From Epiperipatus broadwayi (lineage: Eukaryota > Onychophora > Udeonychophora > Euonychophora > Peripatidae): a stretch of 64,000 nt of DNA. Shown here piece after piece: positions 1 to 56,959 of the stretch. Position numbers and translations under genes: made by a program. Every line of letters starts with the position of its first letter. The stretch's first letter is position 1. The notes under the pieces were generated by a model, which searched no databases, was not told the origin of the DNA, and saw only the letters and a program-made list of their open reading frames with translations. The DNA lies in the NCBI GenBank assembly GCA_028023455.1, contig JAQFVV010000017.1, positions 2,042,501-2,106,500 on the forward strand, given 5' to 3'.

Positions 1-1429
1 TAACGTTATATTTTTGAAAAAAAAAAAAAGGATTTCAAGTCAAAATAAGTTATATAAATAAATATAGTGAAATATGAAAGATATTGAAAAGAAACATGAA
101 TCGCATAACTTCAAAATTGCATTAAAATAATCCGCATAAAACGAGACCCAGGTGTATACAAGTTTAAATAATTTTTAATTTTCAATTTTTAAAAACAAAT
201 TTTTATTTGTGAACTTTTTATTCTTAATTTCTAATTTTATTTATTAGAATAATGTAACAGCATGTGTGCCCATTACAATATACATAGGAGAACTATATAC
301 TAGTGGCTAGTATGGCTTTCAAAATATTATTCTACATTGATTTAAATGTCATTTTATTTTATGGAAGAAAGCCTGAACCTCATTTTCTAGAACACTGTTC
401 AATACCTCACACTTTATTAGACCAGTATGACTTTTAATTTTGGAAATAGGGAGAGATCACAGGGAGCTATGTTAGAATTGAATAATTGATTTTTTGACCA
501 GAAAGTCTTTCACTGAAAATGCACTGTGACTTGATTAATTACTATAATAAATGGTCAACTTGCCAGTAGTTTTTTTTTTAACAGAATCTCATAATCTCTT
601 TAGCATTTCGAAATATCATTATTTGGTTAATTAATTTGTCCCTATTAAATAAGTTATTGGTGGACTATTCCTGTAATCACAGAAATACACCACCATAGAC
701 TTAAATTATAAGCATGATATTCATGCTATTTTAGGATGTGGTGAATCCAGAGATTGCATGGTAGATTACAGTGTTGCTGGGTCATATGAAAACAAATGTA
801 TATTTGAAGATCAAACAGAACTTCAAGCTCTGTTCAGCCATCAAGATCTGAGGCACAAACTTCTCAAAATTTTTCTCATGCCCAATTTTTCACTTAAAAT
901 TAGCCCATTTTTTGATTAATGTGTAATTTTTCATCTATTAATCACCCGTTGGACTGTATCACATCCTGCATTCGATTAATGTCAATCATTTTAGTTCCCA
1001 GCTATCCATTCTGAGATCATCATGTCACATCTTCTCACCCATCTACTCAAACACTCAATTTTTTCATAGCATCTTCGCCACATGCCACTTTCAACAATTG
1101 TACCATTTCAGTAGTTTTTCCGATTTCCATAAAGAACCTTATGTTAATACACTGTTTAAAATTTCAATTGGTCATTTTTACTATAATAGTCATATGATGT
1201 TTTTTATTACTTTCCCAATAGTTAGCTTGAAATTTGTGCTTGTATTAGTTCAAACATGAATATTCATGTGATTTTGATACAATAATTCACGGCCATCCCA
1301 GAAATTAAAAGGTCACACCTTGTAATTACTTGTTTATGTATATAATGTAATACACACACACACATATATAAAAGTATATAGCATTCACAAACAAATACTT
1401 TACAAAAAAATCACTAACATAAACCATAC
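1..1429. other. SEC61A intron 6 (partial), no feature found
   Basis: AT-rich sequence with a short (CA)n at about 1351-1363. I see no exon, TIR or coding relic here. Confidence 0.6.
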
Positions 1430-45991
<44,562 letters not shown>

Positions 45992-46160
45992 AGTCGAAAC
46001 TTTCGTAGATTTTCGGTAAAACTAAAATTATAGTCTCACTTTTAAAATAATTAGTATACAGTGTATAGATATCGTTTTTTTTTTTTTTTTTAAAGTAAAG
46101 ACTCCACAAACGTGGAAGCTTTACTATACCGAACAGCTGACGTTGCAAGAAGACTCATGT
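45992..46160 (-). promoter_or_regulatory. SEC61A: SEC61A 5' UTR / proximal promoter
   Basis: Sequence directly upstream of the start codon is more CpG-containing than the surroundings. It holds a TGACGT half-site (46138-46143) and, on the minus strand, TTCCACG (46111-46117). Both resemble ATF6/XBP1-type ER-stress motifs, which would suit a Sec61 gene. A T18-20 tract lies between 46076 and 46092. No TATA box is evident. Motif roles are inferred. Confidence 0.4.
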
Positions 46161-46750
46161 GATATTAATCTCGTACGGCTGAGATTTAAAAAAACTATAT
46201 CTATATTTATTGAACATTTATTAGTTTTGAATATTTTTGTTATTTTCGTTAGTATCATGATGTTATTCAATTTAATATTAATTTGAAATAAAATACTATA
46301 ACTTTTTTAATAGTTATCTATTTAACTCCTCTATACGTGATAGGAAGTGACGCAGCGATTAATTTCGTAATATTTCAGTTGAGGTGTTTTAAGGTCTATA
46401 GGGGTTGTGGTTTTTATTATTAGAAAATGTATTTATACTTCAATACAATTATATTGTCTGTATTGATAATGTAATTCTGATTTTTAATAGTTATTTTAGG
46501 CTGTCGAATTGTCCATATTTAAAATAAATAGTGGTTTATGCCTTTATTTTTTTTTAGGTTTTAAAAATATGTAATCGAATATTTCCAACAAATTAATATA
46601 TTTCAAGTAACTCTTCTAAATTATTCGATTATTAATTGGTTTTTATTTTCTTCTTTTTTTAACGAATTAGGATATAATATATTTAAGAGTAAAGTTTTTT
46701 TTATGCAAAATTGATTTATTCGGAAAAGTTTGTTTTAACTCTATAGTTTG

Positions 46751-46799
46751 TTAGCCGAGAGGTCATCCCGGCCGATGCTATGACATATGAAAAAAAAAC
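46751..46799 (+). mobile_element. Internally deleted tRNA-SINE with perfect 14-bp TSD
   Basis: Only the head (TTAGCCGAGAGGTCA) and tail (CCCGGCCGATGCTATGACAT plus A-run) of the 43.2-kb SINE family remain, in 49 bp. The TSD AACTCTATAGTTTG is exact at 46737-46750 and 46800-46813. The anticodon-to-B-box middle is gone. Confidence 0.9.
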
Positions 46800-46818
46800 A
46801 ACTCTATAGTTTGATAAA

Positions 46819-47560
46819 AGTAAGTGGAGATTATTTAAGTCATTTAGATTTTCTGATAACGTAATTGTTTTTGTAATTAAGCACTTCACATCTTCAGGAA
46901 ATGTTGCAAGAGTTGACTGAAGGTCAACGTTAAAAAGCCTAATGGCCAATGTATTTTCTCAAAAGATGAAAATAAAGATTCATAATGATGAGTTAGAAGT
47001 TAACTACAAATATCTTGGTCATATTACCACAGATGGAAAACAATGGATAAAATTAATCATAGAATTAAACTTGATTGGAGTGCTTTTGGTAGAAATAACT
47101 TATTGTTGAAATGTGTTTGCAAATGAACGTTTTTAATAAATATATTTTATCAGTTCTTATTTTTGGATCTCAGACTTTGACACTTAACAGAAGAGCAATA
47201 CACAGACTGCTCAAAGAAGTATGGAGATGTGCATGTTAGGAGTAATAAAAGATTGAAAACAATGCATGGTTAAGAGTCCAAACGTGTTACTGCCATTGAA
47301 AGAATTAAGAGACTGAAATAGAATTAGTCTGGGCATATTACATTACTAGAAGAGATAATAGATGGACAGTTGAAATATTAAACTGGATTTCAAGAGATTG
47401 TAAAAGACCAGAAAGAGAACATGAAATGGATGGATGAAATAATGTATGCAGGATGTGGAGAAGAGATTAGAGAAATTAGATTAAATTCGGAGAGACTATT
47501 CTGCAGTGAATTGATAATAGTTGACAACGATGATGATAGTATGTTCCCTGACAAGGAGAT
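46819..47560 (+). pseudogene. RTE-type LINE, 3' half of RT ORF
   Basis: Readable pieces in order: SGDYLSHLDFLI (palm), ELEVNYKYLGHITTDGK, INHRIKLDWSAFGRNNLL, then RVTAIERIKRLK and the in-frame end REHEMKWMDEIMYAGCG, EIREIRLNSERLFCSEL. A GAC/GAT-rich tail follows (47520-47540). It is 5' truncated with frameshifts, so dead. The open frame at 47421-47663 is the true RTE C-terminus running past the tail. Confidence 0.85.
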
Positions 47561-48899
47561 GGTTTTTACATACTCAATATTTTTTGAACATTTTTATACA
47601 ACTGGCCATCCCTTTGTTCCTGCATGTACACTGACTGCAGTGACTTTGAATGAAAAATTATAGAGGCATGGCATATCTCAGATGACAAACGCAATAGAAA
47701 AGAATCATGTGTGCCCCTCTCAAAAAGATGGCCTATTCTCCCTAATTAATTTTCATATTTAAATTTTATGTAAATTAGCAATAACAGCATACCCATTTCC
47801 ACTTTGCAATTTATGCTACATCTATGGCTTGTAATGGTCGAAAGTTGGCCAAGCACACTGTAAAAATAAAAACGGTCTTTATGAAAGCTTTTCTTTATAT
47901 GGTTTTCATATATTTATGATTAGTTCTTTATTATGTAGCCTTTTTAAAAAGAAAATGTAAACGCTAACAATCAAAATCTTGGGTGTTAAAATGATGATTT
48001 ACAAAGTATACTCATGTTCACTGCTGATAAAGGCAATTATACATCAAGTTATTACAACAAAACCAACTCGGATGTTGATTGCATGAACACTAATTGTTGA
48101 TAGAGCAACTTCCACCACATCAATGTGGTTAATCGATCTTTTTTTTTTTCTAATGAAAATATCTTTGAAACAGTATGAAAATAATTTACTTAGAAAACAT
48201 ACATGAAATAAATATTTGTAATGAATAAAATATTGATTGAAAAGCAATGAAAATAATATATTTTGAAAAAACAGTGTAAAAATTATTATATTCTTTAGGA
48301 AAATATAGAAATAATTTATTTAGAAAACAAATGAGTTTCCTATGTTTGAAACAGTATGAAAATATATTTATGAAAACATTTAAAATAATTTATTCAGAAA
48401 ACATCTGAAATTAATATTTTTAATGAATAAAAAATATGATTGAAAGCATTTGTTTTATTAATTTTTCAGAATGAAAATAATATATGGTTGAAAGAAACAA
48501 TATGAAAATTAATATATTCTTTGTGAAAACATTTAAATAATATATATTTTTCTTCTTTGAGGTCTTGAAGAAACTGGGCAAAGCAAATTCCTAACACACT
48601 CCGTTCTTTTTTGTCATTGCAGTTGTTATTATATGATTACACGTATAGTGTAAAAGAGTGAATGGACTCCTACCAGCATGCATCAGCCAGTTTGATGAAT
48701 TTGTTGGATTTTTATCTCTAGTATAAAATCAAGAAACAATATTTCAGTTGCCTGATAATGAAATATCACTTGAGGTTTTTTGAAAGTAGAATGAAAGTGT
48801 GTGACTGAATTTTTTTTAAGTAGGTATTTACAATCGTGACCGACTAAACTAAATTATGGCCCTTTTTTTCACGAGGTTGTAAAGTTGCCAATCTTGATT

Positions 48900-51725
48900 G
48901 CAGATTTGATTATCTGTTATTTAGATATTTACAACTGCAGATCGTGTTCAAATAAAATAAGGTTTTACAAATTGGAAACAGGAACTTACGAATATTATGT
49001 AGGACATTATCGGATTTTGTGAAGTTAGAAGAAAAAGTAAATAATTTTAAAAGTGATGTATTTTATTGTAAAGGCACAAATATTGGAAGTACATTTAGGA
49101 TGGGGTTTTTGGTAAATAAACTGGAGATTTATACTGTATCAATGGCAAGATAGTTATTCGGTTTAATGGAAGACATCAAATGCAGATCATTCAGATTTAT
49201 GTCCAACAAATTTTCATTGTGATGAAGAAATAGGGGATTTGTATATGGATGTACAAAAGGTGTTTGATGTAACCAAATGTTTTAAAATTGTTGTGAAAGA
49301 CTTTAATGCTAGAATTGACAAACATTGAAAGATAATGTACTGTGGGTAAATTTGATTACAGTAATAGAATTGAGAGAAGAAATACTTATGGAATTTACAG
49401 AAAAAGAAAAACTATTGTGAATTCTTTCTTTAAGGAAAATGCTAAATATATATTGAAGCCTCCAAATGAAGGAACAGCAAAATTGGATTATATTTTGACT
49501 AACAAGAAATTTGTATTTTAATATTGTAATATTCTTAATAGATACAACACAGAAAGTGATCATTGATCAGAGGGATGTAAGATACATGTTAATACAAAAC
49601 TAGAGACAAAAATTATTAAGAAAAAGAGTATTCACAATTGATATCCCAAACCTTCAGAAACATTCCGATGAATTTAAATTGCGACTTTCAAATCATATAA
49701 AAATATTAAGTAATTTTGAATATGGTTCAGATTTAAATAAAACCACTAGAAAGATTACTAATATATTATTAAGAACTGCAGGAAAGATAAATGATATAAA
49801 AAAGCAGCAATTTACAAGTAAATTTTATACGGAGACAAGATACTGTATGGAAAAAAGAAATATGAAAATTTTTTCAAATGAATCGCTAAGAAGTGAATAT
49901 TTTTAGTTTTGTAACATATTTCGAAAAACTATATAATATTAAATCATTTATGTTCTTTATTATTGTTTACAATGTTTTTTTACAACTCACGACAGTTTCG
50001 ATTGCCTCAGCAATTCTACTTATATTTCCAAAGTTCTGAAGAAGATTGCTAGGTAAATCGAAACTGTCATGAGTTGTAAAAAAGCATTGTAAGCAATAAC
50101 AAAGAACATAGATGATTTAATATTATATGGATTTGGCAATGCAATAAGAAAGATGAAGTAATGTTTTGAAAAACTGTTAGTAACAATATTAAAAAATATT
50201 TTGAATTGGCAAGGAAAGCTATAGAAGAGAATAAAAGTCTCAAAAATGTAAAACGATGTCTTTGTGTTGGAAGTCAAATTATTTCTGCAATAAGAAGGTA
50301 AGATGGAATTATTGCTAAAAAGAAAAATGACAACTTGAAATAAAGAAATGTTAGTAAAAAAAAATATTCCCTATAGTTATTACATCCTCTAAATTGCTCA
50401 ATATTTTAAATACAGAAGTGAATCATGTAATAAAATTTGTGAAGAAAGTAATTATGAATGACATGCTAAAAAAAACAACTGGAGAAATAGAATAATTGTT
50501 GGCAAAGTTATATATTTAAGTATCTAAATAATAAAGATGTACGAAATAATTAGAAGAATACAATAATAATATTGATATTTAAAAATGGTGATAAGATAGG
50601 TATTGGAAAATAGTCTTTTCTTATGTCAAAATTTTTACCAAGTTAATTACAATTCGGCTACAATGAATTTTGGATTTTAATCAACCAAAAAAACAACTGG
50701 ATTTTAAAGTTGTTTTAGTACAGTAGAGCATATCCACGTATTGAGAAAAGTTATAGAAAGGACCAATAAATATGATTTGCCATTGTGTTTTGGAGTTGTA
50801 GATTATGAAAAGTAATTTGTTTCTATAAACATTTCTACTGTTATTAAAGTATTGCATCATCAAGAAATAGTCATTGGAAATTGTCAGCTTCTTAAGAATA
50901 TTTTTCAAAATTCAACTGGGATTAATTAGATTACATAATGATAATAATATTAACATTGAAAAGGGTATATTACATGGTGATTCCATATCTCCAAACTTTT
51001 TATTGCAATTTTGCAAATGAAAATGGTAATCTAAGGAGAGTAAAAATAAATGGAGATTATTTAAGCCCTCTGGATTTTATAGATGATAGTTTTATTTATG
51101 CAAATAATGCTTAATGACTTCATGGAATGTTGCAAGAGTTATCAGATGATAGTAAGTATGTGGTGGTAAAAATAAATGTTAAAAAAAGAATAAAATAATG
51201 TTCAATGTATTATCTTGGAAGAAAATAAAGATTGATATTGATGAATTAATAGAAGTTAACCATTACAAATACCTTGGTCAGATTATTAATATTGATTAAA
51301 TTAAATTTGGATGAAATGCTTTTGATAGAAATAATATTTAAAGGAAATATGCCCATGTTATTGAAAATTAAGGTTTTTAATAAATGTTTTACCATTTCTA
51401 GATACTTTACAGAAGAGCAGTATGGAGACTTCTGATCACTCAATGAAGTATAGAGTGGCATGTTAGGGGTAAAAAGAAGTCAAAATATGTAGGCAAGAGA
51501 ACAAGTAGCTATTATTGATATCTCTGAAAGAATTTAGAAATGATATGCAGCTAGATTGAATATTTTTCTGGAAAAGGTTATGAAGCGGATTCCGTGAGAT
51601 TGTAAAAAACCTCGAAAGAGACTACATTTGAGATGGATAGCTGGATAAAGTAAGGATGTTTGCTAATGTGATAAGGAGACTAGTGGCTAAAGATTAAAGA
51701 AACTGAATTAAACTATAATGGTTGA
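48900..51725 (+). pseudogene. RTE-type LINE, endonuclease plus reverse transcriptase relic
   Basis: The longest LINE copy here. Apurinic-type endonuclease signatures: GFCEVRRKSK (about 49015), KDFNARI (about 49295, where GDFNA is usual), FDYSNRIERRNTYGI, LDYILTNKKF (about 49490) and ESDH (about 49553). RT signatures follow: LFKNGDKIGIG (about 50580), YDLPLCFGVVDYEK-like (about 50770), RRVKINGDYLSPLDFIDDS (about 51025, normally FADD), YKYLGQI-like (about 51265). Changes at catalytic positions plus frameshifts show it is inactive. A palindrome (49931-50128) interrupts it. The C-terminus ends near 51720. Confidence 0.85.
49931..50128. repeat. Palindrome inserted in RTE relic, with hammerhead-like core
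   Basis: Arms 49931-50010 and 50049-50128 are inverted (ATATAATATTAAATCA / TGATTTAATATTATAT; ACAACTCACGACAGTTTCGA / TCGAAACTGTCATGAGTTGT). The plus strand has CTGAAGA (50036-50042), a weak stem GATT...AATC, then GAAA (50060-50063). It shares the motif layout with 34785-34986. Confidence 0.75.
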
Positions 51726-51729
51726 AAAT

Positions 51730-53410
51730 TATTTAGAAAACAAAACAAAAAATATTATGAAGGGTAAATGAAAATAAATTTAACATGCACTCACAATGTA
51801 AACAAACCATAAATTGTATTTGACTTATTAGCTATCACCTAGATCTAAAAACAATGCATGATGAAATAGAACTTGAATAAACCATGAATTTAATCTAGAA
51901 AAAGTGAATAGATAAGCCCAGAGCCTTCTGAATGAAGCTGTATCTCAGAAAATGTGAAGTCCTCTTCATACTTGATAAATTATTATTATTAAAGAATTAT
52001 TATGAATGCTTTGCATACTTAATTCAACAACCTTGAATAGCTCAAAGACATTTACCAATATTGCATAACATTTATTTCATTAATAAATTTTGAAATGTTA
52101 GGATAAATCACACACTACATTAACGACTAAAGTTTTCTCTTTTCATTCTTTTTTTAATCTTCATTTGGGAAGTACTTAAAAATATTACCATTGTATGTTA
52201 TCTTGACTCACTACAAACTATCATTTTGCTATTCGATAATCATATAGAGATTTTCATATAAATTTGGGATTTTTTAAAAAAAAATGACTGCTAGGGGTTC
52301 CTAGAGTTTGCCTTGATTAATAATTGCTCACCAATATTAAATATCATGTGATTCTTCCAATACATAACGCATCACAGAGTAGATTCTTTGTTTTCATTAT
52401 CAATGAGCTTTATACAGTAAAGTTATAACAGGTCAATCAAATGATATCTTCTCAAGGAATTCTCCAATTTATTCTTAGCTAAGATTGAAATATTTGTGTA
52501 GTTTCAGAACTCATCCTTTCTTTAGTTGTCTGCAAAAATATAAGTCCATGATTTCATCAGATAACTACAAATAGATTCTGTTGTAACTTTACCTGATATC
52601 AAAATCTCATTATGATATATGACCAGGAACTCTCCAATATCATTCTTCACTTTAAATGACTTAAACACCATCAGTATTCATTAGCCCATGAAAGAAAATG
52701 TTGGATTTATGTTTATCTGAAATGCATTCAATAACATATCCTATTACCCATCAGTTCTCTTTACACTGTAGTCATGATGAAACCATGATCTCTTGTAGAT
52801 ATCATCATTGATAATATTTTATGGTTTTCCACCAAAGTTTGTTTTACAAATCTTTTATTTTATTTGGTATTTATAATTGCAGCTTATATTAATATTTATA
52901 CTTGCTATAGGATCTTTTTTAATAGCAAATTTTTAGTCATTCAGTTTCTAGGATAAATATCCACTTATTATCATAGAAATATATATCTATTAATTTCAAA
53001 TAGTGAATCTTCGTATTTAATGGGTGTTTTAAATTCAGTTTTGTTGTTCAAATTTGTGGCCAGTTGCCAAATAATTTATTGTCAGGAATAATAATTACCA
53101 TCAGCAAACTCATCTATACCATCACGAACCAAGTAAATAATGTAATCACATTTTCCAATCTTCAGAATTCTATTATCCTTTCATATATACTGCCTTGTAA
53201 ATTCTTCCTCTGCCTAATACAATTTAGTCCCTACAAATCAAATATTTAATTATTTACAGTCTTTCCAGCTTTAATTTTTCAATCTTATCACTCATTTTTA
53301 AAATCATTTCTCCTACAAGCTACCAAAATTGGAAGCTTTCGCTCCATATCTCATCAAGTTTTCCTTTTTTTGTGTGTTCCTGTCAAACTGTATTCTACTT
53401 CTGACATATA
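51730..53410. other. Upstream intergenic, nothing firmly identified
   Basis: AT-rich. Parts of the minus strand look weakly protein-like but carry no motif. Confidence 0.4.
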
Positions 53411-53414
53411 TATA

Positions 53415-53490
53415 TGACTTGAAAGGTTGCTATTCTTCCGTATGCGCCTTACTATTACCTTCAGACAGCCAATAGCAACCTTTCAAGTCA
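53415..53490. repeat. Perfect 20-bp inverted repeat (hairpin)
   Basis: TGACTTGAAAGGTTGCTATT (53415-53434) and its exact reverse complement (53471-53490) flank a 36-base GC-richer loop. It may be a tiny fold-back element or a processed hairpin; no TSD was seen. Confidence 0.9.
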
Positions 53491-53499
53491 TTACTAATT

Positions 53500-55590
53500 T
53501 AATAACAACATGCGATTTAAACAAAATATTATATATATATATTATGGGAAAAATACACTCACTATGAACATTATAACTGATAAGTTTCTGCTGTCTTCCA
53601 GTTATTTGTTACTATAATTCCAAGAGATTTTATCTTTTCTAAAAAAACAATGTAATTCAATAAACAATAGTACCAGTACGTACAAAGCTTATATTCAGAA
53701 AAATTTGTTTAATGCTTTGAAAACATGCATTTAACAAGAAAGAATTGTGCATCCCCTGTCAAAAAAATGGCTTAGCTAAATTTTATTTTTTATTCACATT
53801 TATGTAAATCACCACTTCTATAAAGCCCGTAATCTTCTTGGATGCTCATTGCTTTGATTATGATTATCAGTCAAAAGAATGCTGAACATACTGTATTTAG
53901 ATGTATCTAGCATATATGTTTTCAAAGTATTGAACAAACTTTTCTTAGTATACCCTTTATACATATTATCATTTATTGAATTATATATTATTGAAAAGTA
54001 AACATTTATTTAGGAATATTTTTTTCCTTCTGAATTAGTCTTTAAATTATTCTATGATTGTACTTAAGCAACTTGCAGAGAGTTGTAACTCATCTTGCCT
54101 TCAAATAAAAGACTGGTCCAGATTCCATCTTGATCGAATTGAGCATTTATTGCGATTCACAATGGATATACAAATAGATTCCTGTAGCAAGAATGGCTAA
54201 TAAGCAATGGTGCCAACTGAATCTGAATGTTTGTATTATAGAAGGGGAACTGGCTATAAATAGTCAATTTATTTGGAGTATGGTCAGACAACAACTGTCA
54301 AACCTGAACGGCAGTGTACACATCCCCAGTATGGCTGAGCAGTGAGGCAAGTTCACCTTAGAATTGGAAGATATATGAGGCAAGCTATCACAGAACAGCT
54401 GGAGATGTCATCATACTTACTCATGAGGCAAGATGTCACAATACAGAAAGAAAGAATAAGTAAGCCTATAAGGACACCTGAAGTCTTTTCTATAGTTAAC
54501 CAGCAACTTAAGGTTATGCCAAGCCAACAGTATCAGGTAAAGATATAAAATTATATATAGTGTAAATATGCAGTTGTATTTTTGTTTCATTAATAAATAT
54601 AATCATATTTCTAGAGTTTGTGTTAATATATAATCATGATTTTAACACAACACAGAATGAGCGATGTTTTTCGTTCCAGGTTTTCATAAATATTTGGAAT
54701 TCCATAAGTTTTATATTTGAGCTTAATCTCTTCATCAATTTTACATTTCTCCATGGTAATCATATTCCTCTTACAGTCTTTTACACTATCACCACCAGTT
54801 TTAAACTATTTCTCTTTAGTGTCTTTAATGCATTTCCAATTTAATGCTTTTGTGGGTTCAGCAGTTTTTTATCTTTTTTGTTTGAAGGTACCTAATTTTC
54901 TCTTTCAAATTCTTTTCTATCTTCTGAGACATTATTCAACATAACCACCATCATAACACACTGTTCAGTATCTTTTGGAGTTTGTGATTTTAGCCTCTTA
55001 TTTATATTTATTTCTAGATATCCATTGTTTGGCTTTATTTTTGGTTCTTTGGTTTGTATTCTTTCTTCACTCTCTTCTTCGTGAACTAGCATGTTTTCAG
55101 CTGTTTACATTCAGATTTTTTGCTTTAATCTCGTCTTTCAAGTATTCAACTACTGTTTTTAATCTTTTTTTATTATTTTATTTTGTTATACATTTTTATT
55201 TGATTGTAAGTCAACAACTATTTATCATGCAGTCATTTTTATCATTTTATGTATTTACTTTCTTTTAATCTATTGACATTTCTCTCAGAACTCATGATAT
55301 TCCACTATTGTTTTTACTTTGTTTTTTTTCTTTATTTTATTTTGTCTTTATACTTTCATGATTGAATATCTTTTTATCATTTTGTGCATCTGTTTGTTTT
55401 TCTTTTAACCTAGTTATTTTCTTGTCTTATTACTCTATTTCATTTACTCTGCCTTTCTTTGATTATTTTATCTAGTTTTTTAATTATTGATTATTCTATC
55501 TTTTTCATATCTTTACATATAATTATTTTGCATTTATTTATTTTATAAGTAATCATTATCTCTTTAAATACAAGATCTATATATCATTAT
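53500..55590 (-). other. Intergenic; possible LINE ORF1-like relic on minus strand
   Basis: From about 55560 to 54650 the minus strand gives Lys/Glu/Asn-rich broken peptides (for example RLKTVVEYLKDEIKAKN near 55140). This suggests a coiled-coil ORF1-type protein in decay. 53735-53830 is a diverged copy of 47690-47780 (shared gtgcatcccctgtcaaaaa pattern). Confidence 0.3.
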
Positions 55591-55614
55591 GTCTCATGTT
55601 TGGAATGCTTTTGT

Positions 55615-55880
55615 ATAATGGAGAACCACAAGGATTTGATTATCATCAGATCCCAAAATTGAGTTTTTTTTTGTAATGGAGAATCGGAAGGATTTGATTA
55701 TCATAACCAAAAGATGAGTCTTTTGCTTAATGGAGAACCACAAGCATTTGATTATCATCAAATCCCAAAGTTGAGTCTTCTGTATAACAGAGAACCACAA
55801 GGATTTGATTATCATCACATCCCAAAGTTGAAATTACAGAGAACTAAAAGGATTTGATTATCATTAGATACCAAAAATGA
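55615..55880 (+). repeat. Tandem repeat, five units of 49-58 bp
   Basis: The core GGATTTGATTATCATCA recurs at about 55632, 55690, 55744, 55801 and 55850, each preceded by GAGAACCACAAG-like and followed by TCCCAAA-TTGAG-like sequence. Spacing varies through indels. Confidence 0.95.
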
Positions 55881-55889
55881 ATCAGTATT

Positions 55890-56955
55890 TATATAACGAT
55901 ATGATTGGGATTATTATGCACATTGATATTTTATATAGCAGGATTGACCAACCACAAATAATGATCAATTAAGATAACATTTCATTTGCAAGACTACTCC
56001 TATTAAATTATTTAATGGTAATGATTATAAGTCCAAATCCATCAATCATCTGTAATTCAACTTTATCTTGGTCGGACAAAAGAGTGAGCTGGTTCAGATA
56101 TTTCTATATAGAGCATAATCACGTGGGCAAACTTCATTGCTGAATGGCTACTTTTACCATTTATATTTTCAGGCTTCTACCTTATACTCAAATTTACAGA
56201 CACTTAGAATAATGACTGCACATACATAATTATCTTTAAATAAATAAATGTATACTATATAGATAAGATACATATGCACACAAAAATTGGTATTAATTGA
56301 GAATAGAATTTATTAGTAGTAATAATTGATTAAATAATAAGGCATAAATATTAATAACATTATGGATGTTAAATATATATAATAATAAAGTTTAAATAAA
56401 TGCATCTCTCTGATATAGGTACATCATTTTTCATAAAATATTAGTTTTAATATTTATTTATTAATATACATTGAAATATTACTTCATTAATTAAGAACTA
56501 TTGACGAATGTATTGAATCTTCCTCCCCTACATGGTGCAGTTTAAATAATAATACAGAAATACATTGATTCCTTGGAAAGACAGAAAACATCGTTTTTGC
56601 ACCCCACCCCTTACACCCTTTTACTCAACAGATTTATAATATTTGAATATAAGTATAATTTATATACTTGTAGCTTTAAATATAATTATAGGGGATTTGA
56701 ACATAGACTTTCAAGTTTCCTTTAGCTATACACATGACCACATGAAAAAAATAAATGATGTCCAATATACGTATTTTGTGCTGAACCAGCACTCATCAGT
56801 TGACCCAGATCATTATATAATCAGTGCTCAGTTTATATCAAGATAGCAAATATTCAAACTTTAATGTACAGGCTTCAATCTACTTCAGCCACCCATACAA
56901 TTGAAAATCTGATGATGGAATGGCCAAACCCCATGCTGATGCGAATATTATTATG
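55890..56955. other. Intergenic, weak endonuclease-like frame
   Basis: A 67-codon plus-strand frame (56643-56846) contains NIIIGDLNIDFQ and DPDHYIISAQF. These loosely resemble the GDFN and SDH motifs of LINE endonucleases. It is too short and isolated to assign. Confidence 0.3.
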
Positions 56956-56959
56956 TTCG

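Noticed and set aside
1321-1380. CA/TA simple repeat near exon 6 as a regulatory element
   Set aside because: A short simple repeat with no further support.
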